Below, one piece after another: positions 51,199 through 59,973 of a stretch of DNA of 64,000 bases (the first letter of the stretch is position 1; every line of letters begins with the position of its first letter). Both the position numbers and the translations under genes were made by a program. Below the pieces are notes generated by a model. It ran no database searches. It saw only the letters and a program-made list of their open reading frames with translations, and was not told the DNA's origin. The stretch spans positions 1 through 64,000 of the forward strand of contig NZ_LZTB01000136.1 of the NCBI RefSeq assembly GCF_001665685.1. Reading direction: 5' to 3'. The DNA is from Mycobacterium sp. 852013-50091_SCH5140682. GTDB lineage: Bacteria > Actinomycetota > Actinomycetes > Mycobacteriales > Mycobacteriaceae.

Positions 51199-51479
51199 GG
51201 CCCGTTCACGTACCACGACAGGCATCCCGGCTTCCCGCGGCACGCGATGATGGCTCCGGCGTCAGGAGCTGCGCCGCGCACCCGCGGCATTCTGGGCTGT
51301 AGGTTGCAGTTCACAATGTAGGGATTCCACGGAATGACGCCGTCTACACACGGGTCGGCGCGAGTTTCGGTGGGCCCTGGCGAGATCTGCTGGATGACCG
51401 CCGTCGGTGCGACGACAACTGACAGCGCCGCAGCGCTCAGCAGTACCGGGCGCAGTACACGTTGCCTGAACATCTTCAT
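51195..51479 (-). CDS. Small secreted protein with four cysteines
   Basis: A 94-residue protein with a basic N-terminus and signal helix (RPVLLSAAALSVVVAPTAV), probable cleavage after TRA, and a short mature domain with four cysteines (DPCVDG, VNCNLQ, ACRGKPGC) that could form two disulfides. Start at ATG 51479, with a second ATG at 51473 and a GTG just upstream. It resembles small exported mycobacterial proteins of unknown role and is coupled to the downstream membrane protein. Confidence 0.62.
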   Translation of the reverse strand: MKMFRQRVLRPVLLSAAALSVVVAPTAVIQQISPGPTETRADPCVDGVIPWNPYIVNCNLQPRMPRVRGAAPDAGAIIACRGKPGCLSWYVNGP

Positions 51480-51548
51480 CACTAATGCCAACCGTCTGTG
51501 ACGTTCGCCTATTTCGACGGTAGCACCGGAAGGCTCGCGCAAGGAAAG

Positions 51549-53765
51549 TTACGGATCGCGCGGGAGTCCCAGCAGCCGTTCGGCGATGATGTTGAGCTGC
51601 ACCTCCGAGGTGCCGCCGTAGATCGTGGTGGCCCGGCTGGCCAGCAGGTAGTCCGCCCACCGGCCCGGGGCCTGCGTGTTGTCCCCGATCGCCGCGTCAG
51701 TGCCGAACGAGGCCACGGCGAATTCGGCATAGCCCTGACCGGTTTTCATCGACAGCAGCTTGGAGATGGCGGCAGCGGGCATGGCGTCGCCGCCGGCCAA
51801 CGTGAGGAGGGTCGATCGCAGGTTGAGCACCTTGGCCGCGTGCCCCTCCGCGATCAACTGGCCGGCCCGGTTCTGCTCGATCTGGTCGAAGTGGCCGTCG
51901 CGCAGAAACTCCACGAACTGGTCCAGGTTGGCCAAGAACGGCGGCTCGCTGCTGCCGATCGACACCCGCTCGTTGGTCAGCGTGTTGCGGCTGACCTCCC
52001 AGCCACGGTTCACCTCGCCCAGCACCAAGCTGTCGGGCACGAACACGTCGTCGATGAAGACGGTGTTGAACATCGCGTTGCCGGTCAGTTCGCGCAGCGG
52101 CTTGACCTCGATGCCCGGTGACTTCATGTCGAGCAGGAAGTACGTGATGCCGTTGTGCTTCGGCGCGCTCGGATCGGTGCGGGCCAGCAGCGCGCCCCAC
52201 GCCGAGTATTGCGCACCGGTGGTCCAGATCTTCTGTCCGGTGATGCGCCAGCCGCCGTCGACCTTGGTGGCCTTGGTGGTCAGGCTCGCCAGGTCCGACC
52301 CCGCGCCGGGCTCGGAAAACAGCTGGCACCAGATCACTTCGCCGCGGAACGTGGGCGGCAGGAAACGCTGCTTCTGCTCATCGGTGCCGAACGCCACGAT
52401 GGACGGGATGATCCACGCGGCGATGCCCATCTGCGGACGCCTCACCCGGCCCGCGGAGAATTCCTGGGCGATGATGATCTGCTCGATCGGTTCCGATGCA
52501 CGGCCCCACGGTTTGGGCAGATGTGGCTGCACCCAGCCGCCCTCGGCGATGGCGACGGTGCGTTCCTCACGTGGAATCGCTTTGAGGGCATCGACTTCCG
52601 CGCGGATCTCCGCCCGCAGCTTCTCGGTGTCGGGGTCGAGGTCGATGTCGACGGGCCGCATCCCGGTGGTGGTCGCGGTATCGACCACCCGCTGCGGATA
52701 TTCGGCGGCCCGTCCGAACGACGCTGCCAGCACCAGTGCGCGACGGTAATAGACGTTGGCGTCGTGCTCCCAGGTGAAGCCGATGCCGCCGTGCACCTGA
52801 ATGCAGTCTTGCGTGCAGTGTTGTGCCGCGGCCGGTGCAAGCGTGGCCGCCACGGCTGCGGCGAACTCGAAATGGACTTCCGCTGAATCGTTCTCGCGGA
52901 GGTCGTCGATGGCGCGTGCGGCATCCCAGACCGCCGCGGTAGCCCGCTCGGTTTCGGCGATCATCCCGGCACATTTGTGTTTGATGGCCTGGAACTGACC
53001 GATCGGCCTGCCGAACTGCTCGCGGATCTTGGCGTACGCCGCGGCGGTATCGGTGGCCCAGCGCGCCACGCCGACGGCCTCGGCGGAGAGCAGGGTGGAT
53101 ATCAGCGCGTGAGCCAGTGGCCGGCTGAGGTTGGTGAGCACCCGGGCTGTTGCATCGTCGGCGCTCAGTTCGACCGCGTTGGCTCGCACGTCGGCCAGTG
53201 GGCGCAGTGGGTCGACGCTCTTGACTGGTTCGATCTCCAGCGCGTCGGCGTCGAGCACCACCCACTCCTCGCCGGAGTCGATCGCCACCGGAAGCACCAG
53301 GACCGACGCTTGTGCGGCGGCGGGCACGGCCCGCACTTCACCGCGGATCACGAGCCCGTCGCCGTGTCGCGTGGCGGTCAGCCCGGAATCGATGGCATAG
53401 GCCGCGATCCCCTCGCCGGAGGCGAGACCGGCCAGCACGTTGGCCACCGGATCGTGTGCGGCGATGAGCGCACTGGCTATCGCCGACGAGACGAACGGCC
53501 CGGGTACCGCGCCGTAGCCGAACTCGGCCAGTACGATGGCCAGCTCGAGGATTCCGAACCCTTGTCCGCCAACGAATTCCGACAAGTGCACGCCCTGCAG
53601 GCCTTGCTCGGCCGCGGCCTTCCAGAACGGTGGGGGATTGGGGATGGGGCTTTCCCAATCGGCGTCCAACGCCTCGTGCAGCACCTCGGACGGTGCGACG
53701 CGGGCCACGAACGATCGGACCGAATCGGCGAGGTCGGTGTGCTCAGACGTGATGGCAATGGGCAT
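51549..53765 (-). CDS. fadE6: Double-domain acyl-CoA dehydrogenase FadE6
   Basis: A 738-residue protein made of two acyl-CoA dehydrogenase-like halves. The N-terminal half (residues about 1-370) contains REQFGRPIGQFQAIKHKCA and QVHGGIGFTWEHD. The C-terminal half (about 390-738) contains WCQLFSEPGAGSDLASL, GQKIWTTGAQYS and ATTIYGGTSEVQLNII. The C-terminal half has Gly where many family members have the catalytic Glu (YGGT versus YEGT), so the active base may come from elsewhere. It resembles M. tuberculosis FadE6 (Rv0271c, recalled) over its whole length. Good Shine-Dalgarno (GGAGGAA). Confidence 0.9.
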   Translation of the reverse strand: MPIAITSEHTDLADSVRSFVARVAPSEVLHEALDADWESPIPNPPPFWKAAAEQGLQGVHLSEFVGGQGFGILELAIVLAEFGYGAVPGPFVSSAIASALIAAHDPVANVLAGLASGEGIAAYAIDSGLTATRHGDGLVIRGEVRAVPAAAQASVLVLPVAIDSGEEWVVLDADALEIEPVKSVDPLRPLADVRANAVELSADDATARVLTNLSRPLAHALISTLLSAEAVGVARWATDTAAAYAKIREQFGRPIGQFQAIKHKCAGMIAETERATAAVWDAARAIDDLRENDSAEVHFEFAAAVAATLAPAAAQHCTQDCIQVHGGIGFTWEHDANVYYRRALVLAASFGRAAEYPQRVVDTATTTGMRPVDIDLDPDTEKLRAEIRAEVDALKAIPREERTVAIAEGGWVQPHLPKPWGRASEPIEQIIIAQEFSAGRVRRPQMGIAAWIIPSIVAFGTDEQKQRFLPPTFRGEVIWCQLFSEPGAGSDLASLTTKATKVDGGWRITGQKIWTTGAQYSAWGALLARTDPSAPKHNGITYFLLDMKSPGIEVKPLRELTGNAMFNTVFIDDVFVPDSLVLGEVNRGWEVSRNTLTNERVSIGSSEPPFLANLDQFVEFLRDGHFDQIEQNRAGQLIAEGHAAKVLNLRSTLLTLAGGDAMPAAAISKLLSMKTGQGYAEFAVASFGTDAAIGDNTQAPGRWADYLLASRATTIYGGTSEVQLNIIAERLLGLPRDP

Positions 53766-53851
53766 GCGGTTCCTCCGTTGGCGGCATTTCCCTATTAACC
53801 GGTGGGTCGGGTTCGAGGGTACGCCGGGGTGATCGGCGCCACCGCCGGGGC

Positions 53852-54817
53852 CTAGGTCACCTCATTTACCACGTTCACCAATGGCCTGCCGTCGTGAATA
53901 CGACGGCAGTTGTCCACTGCCGCCTGCAGATAACGCCGCATGGTGTCGACGGTGTACCAGGCCACGTGCGGCGTGAGTACCACGTTCTCCAACCCCAGCA
54001 GCGGATGCCCGGCGGGAATCGGCTCGACCTCGAACACATCGAGGCCGGCTGCGGCGATCTGACCGGTGCCAAGGGCTTCGAGCAGTGCGGTCTCATCGAT
54101 GATCGGGCCGCGCGCGGTGTTGACGATAACCGAGCCAGGCTTCATCGACGCCAGCGCTTCCCGGTCGAGCAGGCCCCGGGTGGAGTCGGTCAGCGGCAGG
54201 TGCAATGACACGATGTCGCTGGTGGACAACAGCTCTGGAAGGTTGCGCCAGCGTGGGTGGCCCGTGTTGCGGGTGCTGGTGTGCAGTACGTCGGCGCCCA
54301 TGGCCGTGACGATCCGCTCGACCCGATGCGCGACATTGCCGTAGCCGATCAGCCCGACCGTGCAACCGCCGATGTCGCGGACCGTCTCACCCAGGGTCGG
54401 ATCTGTCGGCCAGCCGTCGCCCTCGCGGGTGTACTGGTCGAGTTCGATCAGGCGCCGCAACGCAGCCAGCATCAGCAGCACGGTGCCCTCGGCGACCGAG
54501 GCCGCGTTGGCCCCGGGCATGTTGGCCACCAGGATCCCCAGTTGTGTTGCGGTGTCCACGTCGATGGTGTTCACGCCGGCGCCCATCTTGTGGACGAGTC
54601 GCAGCCGCAGGGCACGATGCAGATCGTCGCCGGTGATCGGCCGCAACACGTGCCAGAGCACCTCGGCCTCGGGCAGCTCCCGGTAGAACGTGGTGTCGTC
54701 GTCCTCGGCGCAGAACCGGACGTCGAGCCAATCTAGAAGGGGCGCAAGGAAATCCAGTACCTTATCGCCCGGCTCGAAATGCGCGAGGACCCGGATGGGG
54801 CCGGGGCTCACCGCCAT
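53852..54817 (-). CDS. D-2-hydroxyacid dehydrogenase family protein
   Basis: A 321-residue NAD-dependent dehydrogenase. The nucleotide fold is GLIGYGNVAHRVERIV, and the catalytic triad residues are R in VNTARGPI, E in DVFEVEP and H in TPHVAWYT. It reduces 2-keto acids or oxidises D-2-hydroxy acids; the exact substrate is unknown. It overlaps the 3' end of the hydrolase gene by 10 bases and is therefore cotranscribed with it. It is not in the M. tuberculosis order recalled for this block. Confidence 0.86.
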   Translation of the reverse strand: MAVSPGPIRVLAHFEPGDKVLDFLAPLLDWLDVRFCAEDDDTTFYRELPEAEVLWHVLRPITGDDLHRALRLRLVHKMGAGVNTIDVDTATQLGILVANMPGANAASVAEGTVLLMLAALRRLIELDQYTREGDGWPTDPTLGETVRDIGGCTVGLIGYGNVAHRVERIVTAMGADVLHTSTRNTGHPRWRNLPELLSTSDIVSLHLPLTDSTRGLLDREALASMKPGSVIVNTARGPIIDETALLEALGTGQIAAAGLDVFEVEPIPAGHPLLGLENVVLTPHVAWYTVDTMRRYLQAAVDNCRRIHDGRPLVNVVNEVT

Positions 54818-55950
54818 CTCTTGCCGATCCAGCGTGCGATGGTGTCGGCCTGCTCACTGCGGGCGCCGGGCGTGGTGAAGTAGTGGTCGGTGTTGATCGA
54901 GCACTGGGTTTTGTCGCTACTCGCGAGCGCACCGTAGATGCGCTGCGCGTCCGACGGATACACGCCGGTGTCCTGGTCGGCGTTGATCACCAACGCCGGG
55001 CAGTGGATGCGGGCCAGGTGCGGCTCGGCCCTGGTCTGGGCGTGGCGCAGGCTCCACATCCCGAGCCAGTTGCGCAGTGTGGTGGCCGCGGCGATGCCTC
55101 GCGCCGAGCGATTGGCCTTGACCGGGACTCCGGCGTAGCAGAGGTTGGCCTGCCGCGCGGTCGGCTCGATGGTCGGGTCGACCATGCGGGGGTCGGCCCA
55201 GGTGCGCAGCACGGTGAACGGGCGATCCGAGAATCCGGCGGCCTGGACGTGTTTGAGTTCCTGCTCGACCCAGTCGGTGATGGCGTCGTTGCGGGTGATC
55301 TGGGCGGTCCGGTAGCGGGCGACGAATTCCGGTGCGAACGGCGGGCCGTTGCGTTCGTCGAACAGGTCCAGTGCGGGGTCACTGGCCACCGCGTCGTTCT
55401 CGTCGATCACCGAGGCGTCCATCCACGCCGTGAGTACGTCGGGACGGCCCGGGTGGGCGGCGCTGGCGATGTACCCGTCGGCCGGTGGCAGATCGCCGAC
55501 GCCTGCCGCCGGTCGCATGCCCTCGCGTGGCGTGATGTGTCGGTCGACGGCCTGTGCCTGGTAGGCGGCCATCAGTGAACCGCCGCCCGAATTGCCGAGC
55601 AGCACCACGGTTTCGATGCCCTGGACCTCGCGCAACCAGCGCACCCCCACGCCGATGTCCACCAGTGCGTGGTCGAGTACGAAACTGCTCTCGAAACCGC
55701 GGAACCGGGTGTTCCAGCCGAGGAAGCCGATACCGCGGGTGGCCATGTAGTCGGCGAGATAGTGCTCCGAGAAGTCGATCTGGTAATGGGTGGCGATCAT
55801 CGCCACCTTGGGTTTGCGGCCGACGCCGCGGTAGTAGATGCCCTGACACGGGTGCCCGCCTGCGCCGGCGCGGCGCGCGGTGGGGGATTCCAGCCCGACG
55901 AACTCACGGACCACACCCGCGGCCGCCGCTGACCCGGAGGTTCTGCTCAT
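54808..55950 (-). CDS. Alpha/beta-hydrolase family protein (Rv0272c-like)
   Basis: A 380-residue alpha/beta-hydrolase. The nucleophile elbow is LLGNSGGGSLMAA, an Asp is in INADQDTGVYPSD and the His in NTDHYF. Substrate unknown, probably an ester or thioester. Start at 55950 overlaps the stop of the TetR gene (ATGA). Position in the FadE6-TetR-VOC block matches M. tuberculosis Rv0272c (recalled). Confidence 0.82.
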   Translation of the reverse strand: MSRTSGSAAAAGVVREFVGLESPTARRAGAGGHPCQGIYYRGVGRKPKVAMIATHYQIDFSEHYLADYMATRGIGFLGWNTRFRGFESSFVLDHALVDIGVGVRWLREVQGIETVVLLGNSGGGSLMAAYQAQAVDRHITPREGMRPAAGVGDLPPADGYIASAAHPGRPDVLTAWMDASVIDENDAVASDPALDLFDERNGPPFAPEFVARYRTAQITRNDAITDWVEQELKHVQAAGFSDRPFTVLRTWADPRMVDPTIEPTARQANLCYAGVPVKANRSARGIAAATTLRNWLGMWSLRHAQTRAEPHLARIHCPALVINADQDTGVYPSDAQRIYGALASSDKTQCSINTDHYFTTPGARSEQADTIARWIGKRWR

Positions 55951-56576
55951 GGACGCGTGCTCTCCTTGTAGTAGATGGTCCGGTAGAAGATGTTGGCCAG
56001 GGTCGTCACGCAGGCCTGGTCGTCGACGTCGGCTGCGTTGCCTCCCGATAGCTGCGTGTAGCAGAACTGGTTGAGTGTCGACACCAGCGCGACGGCGGTC
56101 AGGTGCGGATCGTCGTCCGGGCAGAAGCCCTGTCGCTGAGCATGTTTGACCATATCGGTGATCAACCCTATGGGCAGTTCGCAGATCTCGGCCCAGTACC
56201 GCGCGAAATCCTCGTTGACCATGGCGAGTTGGTACACGCTGATGATCTCGGCGAGCCGATGTCGGTAGGTCTGCCAGTGGGCGGCCGCGGCTTCGTACGA
56301 GCGTTCCCAGCCGGACAGCCCCGGCTGGGCGCCGGCACGCGCGCGGTCGCGGGCCTCGTCGCGGAAGCGCAGCGCCCATTCGCGGACCATCGCTTCCTTG
56401 GAGTCGTAGTAGTTGTAGAACGAGGCCGTGGACCGGCCCGCCTCCGAGGCGATGTCGGCGATGGTCGTGGCCAGGATGCCCTTGCGGGCGATCACTTGCC
56501 GAGCAGCCGCATCGATGGCGGCCTGGGTCTGCCGGCCACGTGCGGTCGGCAGTTGCTCGCGGGGGCTGACGGTCAC
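55947..56576 (-). CDS. TetR family regulator (Rv0273c-like)
   Basis: A 209-residue repressor with HTH ATTIADIASEAGRSTASFYN. The start is GTG 56576 because AAGGAG stands four bases upstream; a longer reading from 56639 would cross the operator. It is first gene of an operon with the hydrolase and hydroxyacid dehydrogenase and is divergent from a VOC protein. An 8-bp-arm palindrome in the gap is its probable operator. The ligand domain is unassigned; an acyl-CoA or steroid-like inducer is only a guess. Confidence 0.86.
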   Translation of the reverse strand: MTVSPREQLPTARGRQTQAAIDAAARQVIARKGILATTIADIASEAGRSTASFYNYYDSKEAMVREWALRFRDEARDRARAGAQPGLSGWERSYEAAAAHWQTYRHRLAEIISVYQLAMVNEDFARYWAEICELPIGLITDMVKHAQRQGFCPDDDPHLTAVALVSTLNQFCYTQLSGGNAADVDDQACVTTLANIFYRTIYYKESTRP

Positions 56577-56605
56577 AGGACTCCTTGTTCGAGCGTTGAT
56601 CAGAC

Positions 56606-56627
56606 CTGAATCTGATGTTAGATTCAG
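56606..56627. promoter_or_regulatory. TetR operator between hydrolase operon and VOC gene
   Basis: CTGAATCT (56606-56613) and AGATTCAG (56620-56627) are perfect 8-bp arms around GATGTT. The site overlaps a plausible promoter for the VOC gene (TTGATC 56596-56601, 16-bp spacer, TTAGAT 56618-56623). It is centred in the divergent gap, as expected for autoregulation. Confidence 0.72.
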
Positions 56628-56677
56628 ATTGGCAGCCACGCCAGTTCTCGGCGGGTTCGCAGTGGAGGAGTCGCGAC

Positions 56678-57259
56678 GTGATCAAGCCCAACAATCCCAA
56701 TTCCGAGTTCGAGCTCGGCGGCATCAACCATGTGGCACTGGTGTGTTCGGACATGGAACGGACCGTCGACTTTTACACCAACGTGCTGGGCATGCCCCTG
56801 GTGAAATCACTGGATCTGCCCGGCGGCATGGGGCAGCACTTCTTCTTCGACGCAGGCAACGGCGATTGCGTGGCGTTCTTCTGGTTCCGTGACGCGCCCG
56901 ACGGCGTCCCCGGGGTGTCGGCGCCCGCCGCGATCCCGGGTATCGGCGAGATCGTCAGTGCCACCGGCTCGATGAACCACCTCGCGCTGCATGTGCCCGC
57001 CGAAAAGTTCGACGAGTACCGGCAGAAGCTCAAGGACAAGGGTGTGCGGGTGGGGCCCGTGCTCAACCATGACACCAGCGCCATGCAGGTCTCGCCCACC
57101 GTGCATCCCGGCGTGTACGTCCGATCGTTCTACTTCTTCGACCCCGACGGCATCACGCTTGAATTCGCCTGCTGGACGAAGGAATTCAGTGACGAGGACA
57201 CCCACGTGCCGCCGAAGACGGCGGCCGACCGCCGACCGGCGGTGACCGCCGGGCACTAG
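56678..57259 (+). CDS. VOC/glyoxalase-superfamily protein (Rv0274-like)
   Basis: A 193-residue extradiol dioxygenase/glyoxalase-fold protein. The N-terminal metal-site region is INHVALVCSDMERTVDFYTN, the middle NHLALHVPAEKFDEY, and the C-terminal FYFFDPDGITLEFACW has the closing metal-ligand Glu. The reaction is unknown; ring cleavage and epimerase activities are both found in the superfamily. GTG start after GGAGGAG. Same length and position as M. tuberculosis Rv0274 (recalled). Confidence 0.82.
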   Translation: MIKPNNPNSEFELGGINHVALVCSDMERTVDFYTNVLGMPLVKSLDLPGGMGQHFFFDAGNGDCVAFFWFRDAPDGVPGVSAPAAIPGIGEIVSATGSMNHLALHVPAEKFDEYRQKLKDKGVRVGPVLNHDTSAMQVSPTVHPGVYVRSFYFFDPDGITLEFACWTKEFSDEDTHVPPKTAADRRPAVTAGH

Positions 57260-57267
57260 GCTGCACG

Positions 57268-57816
57268 ATGGATGCGCCCGGGCTCTCCGATGCGCAGATC
57301 GCCGCGATGTCGGATGTCGACCGCCGTGACCTGATCCGGCGACTGGAGCGGCCGGTGGGTGAGGTGCTGGAGCCTTCGGCGCTGCGGCGACTACGGCGGG
57401 TTCGGTTGGTGCTCTTGGTGGGGGCGTCGATCGGGCTGGTGCCCTGGACCGGCTATCTGGCGATGACGCTGCCGGACAAGTATGTCGCCCACAACTGGCC
57501 CGCGACCTGGGTGGGTTTCGATGCGATTCTGCTGGCATTCCTGGTGGCTACCGCGGTGCTGGGGTTGCTGCGCCGGCAGTTGCTCATCCTCACCGCCTTC
57601 ACCACCGGTGTGCTACTGGTCTGCGACGCCTGGTTCGACGTCATGACGGCAGCGCCCGCCGACCGTCAGCTCTCGTTCCTCACCGCGGTCCTGGTCGAAC
57701 TGCCGCTCGCGATCATCCTGATGACCGGTGCCTTGCGCATCCTGCAGATCACGGCCACCCGCCTGTACCTGCTCGAACCCGGTAAGCCGTTGTGGCGGGT
57801 TCCGTTGTTGCCGTGA
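57268..57816 (+). CDS. Hypothetical four-helix membrane protein
   Basis: A 182-residue protein with a charged N-terminal segment (DVDRRDLIRRLERP) and four membrane helices (about residues 46-66, 84-104, 107-125 and 135-155). No family assigned. It starts nine bases after the VOC stop and may be cotranscribed. Its stop nearly touches that of the convergent methyltransferase. It begins the segment absent from the recalled M. tuberculosis order. Confidence 0.66.
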   Translation: MDAPGLSDAQIAAMSDVDRRDLIRRLERPVGEVLEPSALRRLRRVRLVLLVGASIGLVPWTGYLAMTLPDKYVAHNWPATWVGFDAILLAFLVATAVLGLLRRQLLILTAFTTGVLLVCDAWFDVMTAAPADRQLSFLTAVLVELPLAIILMTGALRILQITATRLYLLEPGKPLWRVPLLP

Positions 57817-57819
57817 GTA

Positions 57820-58656
57820 TTACCGCTTGACCGCCTCGACGAAGTAGCCGCGCGGCACGTTCGGCACGTCCAGCGGCACCGCGGGCGCGAACCAGCGGTT
57901 CCACCGGTTGCCCGGTTCGGCCACGTCGGTGACCACCGCAGACCAACCCAGCCGCTCGCACAGTTCCCCGGGTTTGTCGGTGGCGAACAGCCAAGGTGCG
58001 CCGTTGCGAGCCATCCGCTCGCGGACCGCCGCCAGCACCACGTTCTCCAGGAGCGCCTTGCCGACGATGTCGTAGAGCAGTACCGAACCGGGCGCCGACA
58101 TCGCGTCGACCCGCTCGAACACCGTGCGCACGGCCGACTCGTCGAGGTACTGCAGCAGCCCTTCGGCCAACCACACCGCAGGCACGCTCGGGTCGAAGCC
58201 GTTGGCCCGCAACACGTCGGTCCAGCCCTCGGCCAGGTTGACACCGATGGTCACCCGGCGGCAGCGCGGCTCGTCGCCGGCCAGCGCTTCGGCCTTGGTG
58301 GCGATCACCGCTGGTTGGTCGAGTTCGAAGACGGTGGTGCCGTCCGGCCATGGCAACCGGTAGGCCCGGGCGTCCATGCCCGCCGCGAGGATCACCACCT
58401 GGGTGAGTGGGGGCACCGCGCGTGACAGTGCCTCGTCCCAGAACCGGGTGCGCACGACGATCTGCAGCATGGACTTGTCACCCATTGCCGCGACGGACTC
58501 GGCAAGCATCCGCCGCCCTGATTCACCGGCGAGTTTCTCCGCGAACGGATCGGCGAACAGCCGGTCGGGACGTCGGGTTTCCTCGGCACGGATGGCTGCC
58601 ACCAGGATGCCGGTGTCGGCGACAGCCTGCCCTGGGTTCTGGCCGGAGTTGGTCAT
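57820..58656 (-). CDS. SAM-dependent methyltransferase (LCMT/Rv0281-like class)
   Basis: A 278-residue member of the actinobacterial leucine-carboxyl-methyltransferase-like family. Its SAM site is VILAAGMDARAYRLPW, followed by FELDQPAVIATKAEAL and WLAEGLLQYLDESAV. Such proteins are abundant in mycobacteria and methylate unknown small molecules. Divergent from a TetR gene across a 169-base gap with a promoter and operator, so possibly part of that regulator's target set. Confidence 0.84.
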   Translation of the reverse strand: MTNSGQNPGQAVADTGILVAAIRAEETRRPDRLFADPFAEKLAGESGRRMLAESVAAMGDKSMLQIVVRTRFWDEALSRAVPPLTQVVILAAGMDARAYRLPWPDGTTVFELDQPAVIATKAEALAGDEPRCRRVTIGVNLAEGWTDVLRANGFDPSVPAVWLAEGLLQYLDESAVRTVFERVDAMSAPGSVLLYDIVGKALLENVVLAAVRERMARNGAPWLFATDKPGELCERLGWSAVVTDVAEPGNRWNRWFAPAVPLDVPNVPRGYFVEAVKR

Positions 58657-58715
58657 GTCGCCATCATGCGCGCCCGGTCGGAGGCCGGTCTTGGATTTTT
58701 TTGCCGGCATGCATC

Positions 58716-58757
58716 TTGACCGATGTCGCTACGCGCATTAACTTGTTAGACAACAAG
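58716..58757 (+). promoter_or_regulatory. Promoter and operator of the TetR-VOC-CMD-MBL operon
   Basis: -35 TTGACC (58716-58721) and -10 TAACTT (58739-58744) have a 17-bp spacer. CTTGTT (58742-58747) and AACAAG (58752-58757) are perfect 6-bp arms around AGAC and overlap the -10 and start site, the classical place for an autoregulating TetR repressor. Confidence 0.6.
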
Positions 58758-58825
58758 CAAGTGAAAGGTGCGGGTGACCATGCGAGCACTCGTCGGAGGT
58801 GTCGGAGTGGCCGGCGGGATGTGCC

Positions 58826-59452
58826 ATGGTTGACCCGTCCGCGCGGCGCAGCCAGGAGCAACGTCGCGGTGAGGCCGAACGCAGGCTCATCACGGCGGCC
58901 GCCGAATTGGTGGGTGAAGTCGGGCCGTCCGGGGTCACGCTGGCCAACGTCGGAGAACGCGCCGGGTACAGCAGGGGGTTGGCCACACACCACTTCGGCT
59001 CCAAAGGCGCACTGATGCAACGCCTCGTGGAGACCGTCACCCATCAGTTCCGCGAAGCCATGTTCGACGAGTCGGGCTCCGATGCGCTCGGTGAACTGGA
59101 GACGCTGATCGGCATCTACTTCGCAGTGCTGTCGAATCCACAGCCCGTCAACCGGGCTCGGCTCGTGCTGTGGGCCGAGGCCGTCACCACCCCGTCGGAG
59201 GAGATCCGGCCCGCCATGGTGGCCGCCGACCGGGAATTCCGTGAAGAGATCGAGAAGCGATTGCAATTGGCCGTCGCGGCGGGCCAGGTGCCGGCATCGG
59301 TCAACCCCCACGGATTGGCCACCGTGATCATCGCCATGCTGCGCGGCGTAGCGCTGCAGGCGTTGATCGACGAGCACGTCGACCTGGCCGCGGCCCGGTC
59401 TGAAATCGAACGACTACTCACCACCCGACTCACCCAGGAGGACCCGTCATGA
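58826..59452 (+). CDS. TetR family regulator of the VOC-CMD-MBL operon
   Basis: A 208-residue repressor with HTH SGVTLANVGERAGYSRGLAT and YHHFGSK-like continuation (HHFGSKGAL). Start ATG 58826; a GTG at 58799 is possible but less standard. First gene of a tightly overlapped operon whose other members are a VOC protein, a carboxymuconolactone-decarboxylase-family protein and a metallo-beta-lactamase-fold hydrolase. Probably senses the substrate of that small pathway. Confidence 0.83.
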   Translation: MVDPSARRSQEQRRGEAERRLITAAAELVGEVGPSGVTLANVGERAGYSRGLATHHFGSKGALMQRLVETVTHQFREAMFDESGSDALGELETLIGIYFAVLSNPQPVNRARLVLWAEAVTTPSEEIRPAMVAADREFREEIEKRLQLAVAAGQVPASVNPHGLATVIIAMLRGVALQALIDEHVDLAAARSEIERLLTTRLTQEDPS

Positions 59453-59973
59453 GCCGAATGTTCGGCAATATCAACCAGATCGGATACGTCGTACGCGACA
59501 TCCACGCTTCGATGGACCGATGGGTCCAGTGCGGTGTCGGGCCGTGGTTCTACATCGAGAACGTCGTCACCGACTACTTCCGGTACCGCGGCGCGGATTC
59601 GGAGATGACCATGAGCATCGCGCTGGCCAACTCCGGTGACGTCCAGCTCGAACTGATCCAGCCCACCAACGACGCCCCGTCGATGTACCGCGACTTCCTG
59701 GCCTCCGGACGCGAAGGCGCACAGCACATCTCCTACTGGAGCACCGACTACCAGGGCCTCTACGACCGCGCCCTTGCGGCCGGTTACGTCGTAGGCCAGG
59801 AGGGATGCATCGGCGGTGAACAAGGCCGATTCGCGTATCTGGACACCGAATTCGACCAGGGCACGGTGATCGAGATCAGCGACATCAGCGGGCCCAAGGG
59901 ACAGATGTTCGCCTACGTCCGCGAGGTCGCAGCCAACTGGGACGGCGCAGAGCCGATTCGGGTGCTGGGATGA
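59449..59973 (+). CDS. VOC-family protein (epimerase/glyoxalase-like)
   Basis: A 174-residue VOC protein similar to methylmalonyl-CoA epimerase-type members (NINQIGYVVRDIHASMDRWV at the N-terminus; HISYWSTDYQGLYDRALAAG in the second half; IEISD near the end). Function unknown. ATG overlaps the TetR stop, preceded by AGGAGG. Also overlaps the next gene by four bases, so all genes of this operon are translationally coupled. Confidence 0.8.
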   Translation: MSRMFGNINQIGYVVRDIHASMDRWVQCGVGPWFYIENVVTDYFRYRGADSEMTMSIALANSGDVQLELIQPTNDAPSMYRDFLASGREGAQHISYWSTDYQGLYDRALAAGYVVGQEGCIGGEQGRFAYLDTEFDQGTVIEISDISGPKGQMFAYVREVAANWDGAEPIRVLG

